Source of the DNA: Ostrinia nubilalis
Taxonomy: Eukaryota; Arthropoda; Insecta; Lepidoptera; Crambidae
Direction: 5' to 3'
Assembly: GCF_963855985.1 (NCBI RefSeq)
Contig: NC_087090.1
Location: 16,304,501 to 16,368,500, forward strand
Length of the DNA: 64,000 nucleotides
Every line of letters starts with the position of its first letter. The stretch's first letter is position 1. Made by a program: the position numbers and the translations under genes. The notes beneath the pieces are model-generated. The model did no database searches, was not told the DNA's origin, and saw only the letters and a list, made by a program, of their open reading frames with translations. Of this stretch, positions 32,276 to 41,490 are shown in pieces.

Positions 32276-33242
32276 TTAAATAACACTTTCGTATGACCCA
32301 AGCAATGAGACTGGACAATTCCTAAAGTCCTTTTTTATTAGATTTACGAACTCCTTTAAAGTATGCCATGAATCTTTATGTTCATCAAGTTTCATTTTAA
32401 TAGTTGTGATGGCGTATCGCCATCTATTAATTGGCGCTATTTTCTGTACCTCCTCCGTGTTATATATCTTTAATTCCACATAATACTTTCCCTCCTTTGT
32501 CTCACTTATTTGTTTAGAGAACCCTCTTGATTCTCTTCTTGTAAAAGAAGAAAGTAGAGGTGGTATATTACCGCTTTTGCTGGATGTAGACGGTTTCACC
32601 CGATGTTCCTCATCGCTGTCTTCACCGAATAGATCGTTCGCTGTAAGTCGAGGTGGTGGAGTGTACGGTGTGATGGATGTCTTCGTTTTTTTCACCTTCG
32701 GCTCTTCTCTCGGTTTGCTTGAGCTTCTGCGCTTATTAGACTTCTTTTCCACAGGTTTTGACTCAACTTCAGAGTCGTCACTGGAGAGGAATAGATCCTT
32801 CGCCAACAATTTCGACCTGTAAACAATAAAAAAAACAGTTTAATACGAATATAAGAGAATATTCATTGAATACAGAAAATGAACAAAAACAATAAATAGA
32901 TAGTATGAGCGGAATAGAGGACATGAATGGAATTCAGAAAATTAATTAAAACAATAAAAAAGAATACAGAACATGAATCGAATAAAGAAATTTAATTAAG
33001 ACATAGTCTTAGAATAGAGAAAACGATTAAAGATAATAAACAGAATAGATAGCATGAATTGAATATACAAAATGAATGAAGACATGAATAGATCAGAATA
33101 GAAAACATGAATAGATCAGAACGTATGTTCTGTCTAGGAATCGAACCTAAGAGTCGTGTAGTAGCCTTAAAAAGTATATTCTATTCAGTAAGTAAAATAA
33201 CAATCTAGTTACAGAGTAGATAATAATAGTTGGTACTTACAT
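32276..33242 (-). CDS. Acidic spliced protein; start codon made by splicing
   Basis: 180 residues after splicing. The main exon (32276..32816) has no ATG at its start: it begins at a 3' splice site (TTGTTTACAG, junction 32817/32816). The upstream exon ends AAAAAT at 33241, directly before a perfect 5' splice site GTAAGT (33240..33235). Joining supplies AT from exon 1 and G from exon 2, in frame with the long exon. The 424-nt intron is 32817..33240. The protein has two copies of an acidic motif (AKDLFLSSDDSE and ANDLFGEDSDEE), a basic stretch with an NLS-like KKSNKRRSSSK, a proline-rich TPYTPPPRL, and a conserved-looking C-terminal half (YYVELKIYNTEEV). Unknown function; nuclear regulator is the best guess. 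AATAAA on the minus strand at 32121..32126. Confidence 0.65.
32825..33175 (-). other. Leader intron with degenerate repeats and T-arm-like motif
   Basis: Much of the intron (about 32,870-33,115) is an A-rich degenerate repeat of the GAATAGA/ACATGAAT type. At about 33,136..33,150 the minus strand has AGGTTCGATTCC, like a tRNA T arm with a 5-bp stem, but there is no matching acceptor stem or D arm, so I do not call a tRNA. Confidence 0.5.
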
Positions 33243-33361
33243 TTTTATTATTGAGAAAACCTTTAGGTTCTTCTGAGGCTGGCTGGCACTAGGGATCTTC
33301 AAATGACTGGCTTCCCGTAGGATAACAATCGATCTGTGTGATTTTCGCTCAACACTAGAGC

Positions 33362-33371
33362 TATTTAAATA
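33362..33371 (-). promoter_or_regulatory. TATA-like box for the spliced acidic gene
   Basis: TATTTAAATA on the minus strand, about 120 bp upstream of the exon 1 donor. The only TATA-like word in the nearby upstream sequence. Predicted, not shown. Confidence 0.35.
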
Positions 33372-33599
33372 AAAGATTTGTGACGTGGATCCCTTCCTTA
33401 TTAGTTAAGTTCGTATGTTAAAAAGTAGCAATCTGCAGTTTTCTAAATATGTAAAGTGTTGATAAGTGAAAAAATATCTAAACAATGCTTATACCCTATG
33501 TTTACTTGGTTACATTATTAATTTATTAACCTTCTCCTTTATGTAAGTATATTGGTAAACTAGCTATCGTCACACGGTTTCGATCGCGATTATAATAGG

Positions 33600-33965
33600 G
33601 TAACAACGCGTGTTAGTCCAGATCATAGTCTATCTATGTATATAAAAAACATACAAATCCATCCAACGATTGCTGCATGATTGTGCCTAACAACTTGACA
33701 TAAACATACAAACTTTCGTATTTATAATATCACTATAGATAATATTTTATGCATAAGTAACTCTGTCTGTTAATTATGCTAAACCACTAAACCGATTTTG
33801 ATGAAATTTGGTACAGAGATAGATGGAATAGAGCTTATATTGTTATTATAAAACTGTTAAGTTTTATCAGAATCCGTTCAGTTATTTTTATAAAAGAGTA
33901 ACAAAACTTTTATACATACAAAGTTTCGTATTTACGTATGTTTGTAGGATACGGAACTATGTTCA
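33600..33965. repeat. Dispersed repeat within the promoter region
   Basis: Contains AAACCACTAAACCGATTTTG and ATGAAATTTGGTACAGAG, a text I know as a widespread lepidopteran repeat tail. It is flanked by near copies of CATACAAA-TTTCGTATTTA (about 33,705 and 33,917). It separates the promoters of the two end genes, so it was probably inserted into the element. Confidence 0.5.
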
Positions 33966-34239
33966 ACATGTAAACTAAAAATTAGTTTTTAATATACCAG
34001 GCAAAGTCGTAGTCATTAGTTAGTATCATGATCAAACATTAATGGACTAGCAACTGAACAGACGTCAGCGTACGTATTTGGACAGCACCAAATACAGAAA
34101 AGCTCTACATAGCACTAAACTACTAACGTAATATTCTTTATAGAAAAGTGTAAAGTTAGGTCTATTATTAAAAACTGCTTATAACGTAATATAGACCAAT
34201 TACCTCGGGTGTTTAAACTATTTCGTAAGCACTCTTTTT

Positions 34240-34249
34240 AATATAAAGG
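34240..34249 (+). promoter_or_regulatory. TATA-like box for the right-end gene
   Basis: AATATAAAGG about 75 bp upstream of the ATG at 34325. Position and sequence fit a core promoter. Confidence 0.4.
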
Positions 34250-34324
34250 AAGGGTTCTGAGATGTGGAATTAATTAGTATTTTTTAGTACCTAAAGCATA
34301 ACGAACGAATAATTGCTAGCAATA

Positions 34325-34786
34325 ATGGCGGTAAGTTATAAAATATTTATTTACAAATGTTTTTTTTTTTACACTTGTAAAAAAATGTCTAATCATATTA
34401 CTTATTTGTTTCAGCACGAAAATTGGTCTTATTCACCATCATATACACCGCTCTCACCACCAGCATCTGGAAGGATGAGTCCTACGAGTGTGCAAAGAAT
34501 AATAAACAATATGGAAAATGAAAATCAACGATATGGTGATATCATCATTAACCAACAGAAGAAATTGTATTCGAGCATTCGAACGGTATCGCATGGAGCA
34601 AAAGTGATTCGAATAGAAATTTACGATGCGGAACAGTTTGAAAACTCTACCAAATCTGTGTGTCAGTGTAATGCAGAAATTTGTGCTCAACACGTTGTGG
34701 AAAACGTGTTTAATGATAACATTTATACTCGAGTTAAAGATATTATCAAAAGTATAGGAACTATTTTTATGTCTCAACCTTTTTAA
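34325..34786 (+). CDS. Spliced small right-end gene, unknown function
   Basis: The only + strand gene of the element. ATGGCG at 34325..34330 is followed at once by GTAAGT (34331). A 3' splice site TTTGTTTCAG ends at 34414, and exon 2 runs from CACGAAAATTGG (34415) to TAA (34784..34786). Removing the 84-nt intron keeps the frame and gives 125 residues; without splicing the frame is also open, with a hydrophobic, cysteine-containing insert that looks like translated intron. Exon 2 has many proline-directed serine sites (SPSYTPLSPP...MSPTS) and a later IRIEIYDAEQF resembling KIYNTEEV in the acidic end gene. AATAAA at 34833..34838. Probably an early regulatory gene, which is inference. Confidence 0.65.
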   Translation: MAVSYKIFIYKCFFFYTCKKMSNHITYLFQHENWSYSPSYTPLSPPASGRMSPTSVQRIINNMENENQRYGDIIINQQKKLYSSIRTVSHGAKVIRIEIYDAEQFENSTKSVCQCNAEICAQHVVENVFNDNIYTRVKDIIKSIGTIFMSQPF

Positions 34787-35035
34787 TTTTTTTCTAGTAT
34801 ATAACATGTTTTTTTATGAATGTATGTAATTTAATAAATAATAAGAATGAATGTAATGTAATTTAATAAACAGTTAATTAGAAAAGGTGATTTTATTTTA
34901 TGATAATGCAATGCAGTAGATAATTCGTATAGAATACCATTGAATAGGAATAAAACTTCAACCCATCGTTCAAACTTTACATTCTTAGAGTCGATGCGAA
35001 ATGTAGATCAAATAACGAAATGACGATAGTGAAAT
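34787..35035. other. Right-end spacer
   Basis: 3' untranslated region of the small gene plus AT-rich spacer up to the terminal repeat. No further gene. Confidence 0.6.
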
Positions 35036-35231
35036 TGAATGCAAGCTTGTCAAACTCTCGATTCGAGTATACATTATAGAGATTTTTATTGTATGATCTA
35101 GATGATATAAGTAATAGTCTAGATAATCTAGTATCTAGGTCTGATCATAAAATATACGATGTTGAAAAGATGAAGATTAGGGTATCTGGATCCTGAATGG
35201 TTGGATCCAGATGCCCTAATCTTCATCTACT
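35036..35231. repeat. Right inverted terminal repeat
   Basis: Reverse complement of the left repeat, ending CATCTACT directly before the GTTGTT duplication. About 196 bp. Confidence 0.95.
35168..35228. repeat. Right terminal hairpin
   Basis: Arms 35168..35193 and 35203..35228 (26 bp each) around loop TGAATGGTT. One arm base differs (G at 35213 where A would pair). Confidence 0.95.
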
Positions 35232-35237
35232 GTTGTT
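35232..35237. repeat. Right target site duplication GTTGTT
   Basis: Exact copy of 20597..20602. Confidence 0.95.
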
Positions 35238-35514
35238 GTTTAAAAAAATTCAAATTGATTACTAGTGTGAGCGTCAATCTATCCTAATTGTATACAAAAT
35301 TAATTTGTATTTAATTTTGAATTTGAAAATTCCGCACTGTCCTCGGATCCATCAGATTACACTGCATATGAATAGTGTTTTATTGATAAAAAAAAATATA
35401 ATACCTACACACTGATCCCCGAAATAAAGCTCACTGCAGATATATTTAAATCTGCGATATGCATTAGCAACTATTAATTACTTAACTTCGCTAACTCTTT
35501 TATAACAAACAGCT

Positions 35515-35832
35515 AGGGACTGGAATTCACTGCCTGCTGCTGTCTTTCCCGGCCTTTTCAAGGCGAGAGGTCACAGGACAGAAATGCAGCATCCTAGACT
35601 GCATCTTATTTAACATCAGAGGGCCTAGTGTGATTTTACATCAAACGCGCTCACTGGTGAGCGCGTCAAAAAATTACATTAAATGTATGACAGATTACAC
35701 AGCGCCCCTAACGGGAAACGTTCAAAAACTAAAATTTTCATACATTTTTAAACGCGCTCACTGTGAGCGCGTTTGATGTAAACGTACACTCAGCCCACAG
35801 GTATGATTGCAGTCAAATACCTGCTTTGTGTA
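35515..35832 (+). pseudogene. LINE C-terminal fragment carrying a MITE
   Basis: The frame reads RDWNSLPAAV type (here AGGGACTGGAATTCACTGCC), the usual end of a LINE reverse transcriptase, followed by the 3' end (ATCCTAGACTGCATCTTATT). The same family lies in reverse at 53716..53885. A MITE (35629..35784) interrupts it, after which the LINE end resumes (GATTGCAGTCAAATACCTGC). Confidence 0.7.
35629..35784. mobile_element. MITE inserted in LINE fragment
   Basis: The ends are inverted: TTTACATCAAACGCGCTCAC at left and GTGAGCGCGTTTGATGTAAA at right. An extra copy of the GAGCGCG palindrome lies inside each end. No coding capacity. Confidence 0.8.
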
Positions 35833-36994
35833 CATAAAAAACCTTCGTCGTATTCTACGTTAATTTATTTCTAAATTACACGTTCTTTCTTTAAAACTGA
35901 TTCGCTTATTCAATCTAAAATATATGTAATTACACAAAAACCAATCTAAATCCATGTTAGTAAACCTTCAAATAACCTAACGCTTATCGTTTAGTTGTTG
36001 GTTAGATATTTATTGTTATGCGGGCCGTTATCATAGCCACTGTGTGTACAGTTAATTTGGAAGTATAATTGTTGTTGTAGATAACTAAAAGTATGCGATA
36101 ACATTCCACGACTACAACTTTTTCTATTTTAAAGTCTTTAAAAATCTTGATGAACAATTATTCCCTTTTTTTCCTCTCCTATATTTTCAACATTTATAAT
36201 GCTGAGTGCAGACCATCACTATCTAATTTGTGTCATCAAAACACTCACATAATCTGCTACATGGCCTCAGTAATGGTATAAGGCATTATTCTAGGAGAAA
36301 ATGGCGGTTGTTAAATACTATTTAGTCCAACAGACACAGCCCAACAAAGCTCATACAACTTGATCAAAACCTACAGTAAAATCTGGAAACACTTAAAAGT
36401 TATTTCTACTAAATTTGGAAGACAAACCAGACCTCTGAATATAGAGTCCAGCCCCCTTGTTACAAAAAGTTAGACTCTGGTTGAACTCTGGTTTAAATTT
36501 ACATTTAAACTTTTACGTAATTAAGCCAAAAATATCCATTAATAGACCAAAGTAACGTCATCCAAAACAAAAATTACGCCTCAATCGTCAATCCCCAACA
36601 ATTTTAGTCCAAGAATTCAGCACACATAACCACTGTGCGGTTGCATAATAGCAAAACCCATGCAAAACATACCAGCTCGCCCGCAGCGTGCATTTTTACC
36701 ATTTTCGCGTGCGATAACGCGGCTCCGTTATCAGGAGCGTTATCAACGCCACGGTTAGTTCACTTTCAATCAATAGTTGCTTGCATGAAACCATGGGTTT
36801 TTAGTGCCGTGTCTTTTTTATGAGACTTAAAGCAAAATTTAATGCGTTTTTACAGTGAGTAAGTCTTTATAGGTTCTCTACATTCATGAAACAAGCAATA
36901 TTTTCGTTTCATTTTTCGGTAATTTGCACTTCTGAGTCGGATTATAATTTGAACAAAGTCGTACTTATTATCTTATGTATTTTATTTATGAATA
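35833..36994. other. Non-coding
   Basis: AT-rich sequence with a small CpG-rich patch at 36,690-36,755 containing GATAACGCGG and GTTATCAACG. No gene supported. Confidence 0.4.
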
Positions 36995-37002
36995 TTTATT
37001 TT

Positions 37003-37284
37003 GGGTTAGTAGTAATTTCGCACGAATGTGAGAAACGTCTGCTTTCAATAATATTTTTTTTTTAGTAGGAGTTTCGCCCGGATGTATCAAAAGTATTAAA
37101 AACGGGTGCGAATCGACCCCTTTGAGAACTAGTAATCACATACTACTAGTTCAAAAAAGAGTCGATTCGCACGCGATTTTAATACATCCGGGCGAAACGC
37201 CTACTAAAAAAAATTACCTGTTATTGAAAGTATACGTTTCGCACATTCGTGCGAAGGAAAATCGTGCGAAACTACTACTAACCC
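37003..37284. mobile_element. Fold-back element (long inverted repeat)
   Basis: Starts GGGTTAGTAGTAATTTCGCA and ends with the imperfect reverse complement (GCGAAACTACTACTAACCC). The inner arms also pair, through TTTCGCCCGGATGTAT, to a centre at ACTAGTAATCACATACTACT. Flanked by TTTATTTT on both sides (36995..37002 and 37285..37292), an 8-bp duplication like that of hAT-type elements, though the word is low in complexity. Confidence 0.8.
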
Positions 37285-37774
37285 TTTATTTTTTGTGAAA
37301 CTGTATTAAGTTGCTGTATACCTTTCTTACCTACCTTAAATAAGTAAATAGAAAAGTTTCATTTTACTCACATAAGTAGGTACCTATTTCAGGAGAATAG
37401 CGAATAGGAGAATAATATAAAAATAAATAAAAACGTTTAGAAAAATTAACTTCTCTTATCTTAAAAAACTAGATAAAAATCATATCGTTTGTCTGTAGCC
37501 AGGACGGCTTGCAATGGGATATTGACACGGCAATTAAAAATAAACTCGGATAATTCATTGACGTAATTACTCGATACCGATTCAAAAAACGATAACGTTA
37601 TCGTTATTAATTGCAATAACATCTTGTAATCAGATAACGGGGGATATCTACTAGATCGGAGTTAGCCAATTATCGGGCTATGAAATACAATAGAATGTTA
37701 ATACAGTAATTCCATCATCAGTCTTCAGCACTGTTTCAGAACCAGCATTGAAGTATGTGGCTATTGTAAAAACG

Positions 37775-38135
37775 AAGATCATCATCATCATTTCAGCCAC
37801 AAAATCAAAATCAAAAATATTTATTCAGTTTAGACCACAAGTGGCACTTATGAACGTCAAAATATTATTATAGAAAATAATAAAAAAGAAAAGGTAGCCC
37901 TTATGGGGCACTTTACATGTCTCCTTATCTTTTGGTCCCTACCAGGGCTTTGAGACAAACATATGGCAAGTGCTGAGAAGAAACGCCGGAACAAACTCAG
38001 GACGTCCACTGCTAAACATAGGCCTCCCCCAATGATTTCCACATCGCCCGGTTGGTAGCGGCCTGCATCCAGCGCCTTCGTGCTACCTTTAAGAGGTTGT
38101 CAGTCCACCTAGTGGGTGGACGTCCCATGAAAAAA
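37775..38135 (-). mobile_element. LINE 3' fragment split by a nested retroelement piece
   Basis: ATCATCATCATTTCAGCCAC (37778..37800) and AGGACGTCCACTGCTAAACA (38000 on) are adjacent in other copies, for example near 6,092. About 200 bp between them begins AATCAAAATCAAAAATATTT, the tail of a different non-LTR family on the minus strand. The outer LINE continues through GCGGCCTGCATCCAGCGCC to about 38,135. Confidence 0.65.
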
Positions 38136-38320
38136 AAAAAGAAGCTCAAAGATGAAATTGACCTAATTCGTCGAGTAATCGAGTTTCAATAATAGGACCA
38201 AGCTTTTAAATCCTTTTTCAATCAATCAACAATCGAATTTACACTACATAATACGAGTTTAATAATAATAATAGTTTTTCCCAAACTAACGCATTATCAT
38301 AATCATGGCGCCAGCAACTG

Positions 38321-38468
38321 ACGCCCGTATTCACAAATATTACTATGAGGTCTCACAGTGCGCGTGGACGCACAGAGTGACATACAAACCAATCACAGAG
38401 CTCTATTCAACGCTGTGCGTTCGATTTGCTGCTTCACTTAAGCATGCATCGTTTGTGAATACGGGCGT
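38321..38468. mobile_element. Intact 148-bp MITE (family of 75..378)
   Basis: Inverted ends ACGCCCGTATTCACAAA and TTTGTGAATACGGGCGT. Used as reference to show the insert in the copy at 75..378. Confidence 0.85.
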
Positions 38469-39451
38469 GGGCCTACTTACTTTACACAATTTATTAAAAA
38501 TACAGTAGTGTTAATGATTAAATACAACGATATTAACATGTTTCTAATCTAACTAATTCCTAGCCGTCCATGGAAAACTCTTTATCAAGACAAATCGATT
38601 TATTTATCAATTTAAAATCTTATCACTTCATAATCACTTAAAGCAGGAAAATTTTATTTATTTTGAAGTTACCAAAAAATAAGTCTCCGATTCGATTATA
38701 TACTTTTGTGTATATTGTTATCTTTACATAGTAGTTACATATTGAGTATAGTATAATCTCTACATATTTATCTATTAAATAGGTAGGTAAACCTACCTAA
38801 ACCTCTTTTAGTATGATTCTTTTTCAGAACAACTCTACAATTCCATGTTTTTACCCATTTCAATGATTGATAACTGCATCGATAAATAAAAATAAACTGC
38901 CTTTTTATAAAAAGAAAGGGCCTCTACTTTCGGTGGTACATCGTGCGTGAGTGTGTGATTCTCTATAATTTGACGCTGGCATACGAAGGTTAGAATTACA
39001 CATGTATGTAGGTACACTAATGTAAAGGTTAAAATTACAAGTAAGTATACAAAATGTAAAATCAACTCGAAAAATTCCAAACAGGTGTCAAATTTTCCGG
39101 CCCGCCTCCAAAATGACGGAATAAAATCCTAAATTGGGCATAAAAACCGTCAATAACAGATTAAAAAGTTTTAAAAACCGTAATATCGAGTTGGACGGCG
39201 CTCACTCGACACCTCCGTATCGCGATACGATCGGAGACGATAGTAAAACCTATCGGGTGTTCGATTACATCTATGGGGGATAAATTTACGGATAAAACTG
39301 CATAAATTACACACCGATGGCAGTCTGTGTGGCTTGTTTACGCTTTAACGTTATTTTTTAGGTAATTTTTAAATTTAAAATCTTAGGTTACTATATTATG
39401 TTATTAATAACGACTTTGCGCCGAAAATAACCATGAACCATTTCATATGTA
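38469..39451. other. Non-coding
   Basis: AT-rich; a CpG patch near 39,190-39,250. Nothing else recognised. Confidence 0.4.
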
Positions 39452-39562
39452 AGGCTGGGTTGCACCATCTTAGTTTAACTTTGACAAACGTCAAAAATCT
39501 GTCAAACTCCTTACAAAAAACACCGGTTATCGTTAAAGTTAGGTGGTGCAACTCAGCCTAAG
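39452..39562. mobile_element. Palindromic MITE, GGCTGGGTTGCACCA family
   Basis: Starts AGGCTGGGTTGCACCATCTT and ends AGGTGGTGCAACTCAGCCTA. Inner arms (GTTTAACTTTGACAAACG) add a second inverted layer. The same family is found at 8326..8802 and, truncated, at about 40,525..40,556. Confidence 0.85.
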
Positions 39563-40524
39563 TAAACAAAAACACAAAATATTACACAATTTGATAGACC
39601 ACACACATGTTATCACTAGCGTGAATACACGTTTTTCTCAGACTAAATATAAACAACTATCAAGTACATAATAAGGTGAGTAAGTAAAAAGTTTAAATCG
39701 TCGAAGTTTGTTTGACATATCAAATTCCATATCAGGCAACTTGAAATCATTTATGAAAGTCCCAGTAACACTATACAAGTAAAGTAAGTGAATTACCTAA
39801 GCGTTTTGTTAGATACTTTGCCTTGCTTTAGATATTTACAAATTAAGAATGTTATCTAATTTCCAAATTTCAATACGCGCCGCTATTGCGTTTTTCATCA
39901 AGAATTCGAATAAAAGTATCCGATATCGACCAGTGTCCATTTTCGATAAATACCTAACAGTATATCGAATCAAAACATTTCGTTACTCCATCGTATCTCC
40001 GTAATAATGCAATAAAATAACCGATATTCAATCTAAATCACTCGAGAATTCAATCGGTATTTTTACTTTCTAACTCTAAAGTGTCTAACATTTTGTATAC
40101 CACCGTCATTGGCCACCCAAATATTTTAATCGGTAAAAGAATCGATTTTCGAATGGGAAAATCGGGGAGTATTTCACTGCTCTATCGATGCATCTACTCG
40201 CGTTCACATTATTAAAGCGACCGCGCTGATTTATCGAAATCGATAAGTGGAAGTAAATTATTTTATTAGTTTTCGATTAGAATTTGTAGGTTTGTTAACG
40301 TTTAAGAAATTTGTACGTGTTCTAGTTTGGGATTGGATTTATTTGTTCAGATGACTGTGGGTGAAAATAAAGCGATGCTCGGTTCTTGTTCAAAAATTAA
40401 CTGGTATGGCAGCCTTGTACTTGTACTTAAACGGAAACGGGTATCCGATGTCTATCACCCACGATGTTAGACATTGCCCAATCGGCGGGGACGACGAATT
40501 AACAAGCGGTTATTGTGATAGTTT
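39563..40524. other. Non-coding
   Basis: AT-rich with several ATCGAT-containing words around 39,900-40,250. No gene supported. Confidence 0.4.
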
Positions 40525-40582
40525 CGGTTAAAGTAAATTGGTGCAACTCAGCCTTTTTCAATGAAGCTTATTATACAATGAT

Positions 40583-40840
40583 TTCATCAGAAGTGTTCTG
40601 GACTACGGCACGTTTCTTCTCGAGCCAGGCAATAAATCTGCTTTTAAAAAATCAGATCTGATACAGTCAAAAGCTCTCAGAATTGTAACAGGAGCCATGA
40701 AAAGCAGTCCAGTAAATGCGCTTCCAGTCGAATTTAGACGGCAGTTTCTGTGTGATAAATTTCTCTTTCGTACATTCTATTTCTCAAATCATCAACTTTT
40801 TCCAAAACTTCACTGCCTATCAGAAAAAGTTCATGTTTAA
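40583..40840 (+). pseudogene. Jockey-type LINE RT fragment
   Basis: An open frame of 85 codons reading FIRSVLDYGTFLLEPGN, then IQSKALRIVTGAMKSSPVNA and LPVEFRRQFLCDKFLF. The RSVLDYG...QxKALRIxxGAxxSTPxNAL pattern is the region after the polymerase core of insect Jockey-like elements. It starts and ends abruptly beside a MITE scrap, so it is a fragment. Confidence 0.85.
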
Positions 40841-41036
40841 CAATACACATACGGGCGCACGACCCCACTCGCGTGGAGTAGGAAGTCCGCGAGAGGGGAC
40901 GCGTGCGCAGCTCGGAGTGACACAACGATGCACTTCCCTCTCCAACTGATCGGGTATCACGTGGCCACGTGTGACTAGCTCTTGTCTATTAGATAATCCG
41001 TTTTTAGTAAGAGCATCAAAAGTTTATTATTTACTA

Positions 41037-41225
41037 ACGACCCGCCCCGGCTTCGCACGGGTGCTGTAAACCTTCCTCTTCTTGAATCACTCTATCTATA
41101 AAAAAACCGCATCAAACTGCGTTGCGTAGTTTTAAAGATCTAAGCATACCTACATAGGGACAAGCAGACAGGAAAAGTGACTTTGTTTTATGTAGTGATT
41201 TACTTGTAACTTTATGGGTTTTATA
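41037..41225. repeat. RTE-like 3' tail
   Basis: CCGCCCCGGCTTCGCACGGG followed by ACAGGAAAAGTGACTTTGTT, a text I recognise as a widespread insect non-LTR tail. The class is from memory. Confidence 0.6.
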
Positions 41226-41464
41226 GTGAAGGACACTCAAAACTACTTATATTTTTACTTTCAAGCGTCAAGACAATCCTTGATTTAAGAGACGAGGACA
41301 AAACCTATGCTAGAGTTTGTATTTTCTATTCATAAAAGAGAGAACAAAAATCACATTTTTGGCTTTCTAATACTTTTAATATCAGTCATCTTTCCTTCCT
41401 TTTATTAGACACTGACTTGTGCCCGTTTATAAAACATAAACCTATTTTTTTTTTCATTTCTAAC

Positions 41465-41490
41465 GGATCTATTTTTCTTTTCAGGTAAGT
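41465..41490 (+). promoter_or_regulatory. Candidate recursive splice (ratchet) site
   Basis: ATTTTTCTTTTCAG|GTAAGT (junction after 41484): strong pyrimidine tract, 3' splice site and consensus 5' splice site with no exon between. On the same strand as the putative host exons and downstream of the Maverick, as expected if the host intron continues here. Confidence 0.5.

Larger units (their letters stand above)
20603..35231 (-). mobile_element. Maverick/Polinton (adintovirus-like), nearly complete
   Basis: A 14,629-bp unit with a perfect 6-bp target duplication, AG...CT ends, inverted terminal repeats of about 190 bp, and the full Maverick gene set: protein-primed DNA polymerase, DDE integrase, packaging ATPase, adenain-type protease, penton-like and hexon-like capsid proteins, and a PLA2-bearing minor capsid protein. 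Nearly all genes are on the minus strand; one small gene at the right end is on the plus strand. All late genes are open. The only clear break is a one-base frame change in the polymerase at 30284..30292. It sits about 100 bp downstream of a putative host exon and in opposite orientation to it. Confidence 0.97.

Noticed and set aside
33115..33170. tRNA gene on the minus strand
   Set aside because: Only a T-arm-like piece (AGGTTCGATTCC); no acceptor stem or D arm could be paired upstream.
34454..34807. Minus-strand 117-codon frame at the right end
   Set aside because: Antisense of the spliced + strand gene, which has better start, splice and poly(A) signals.
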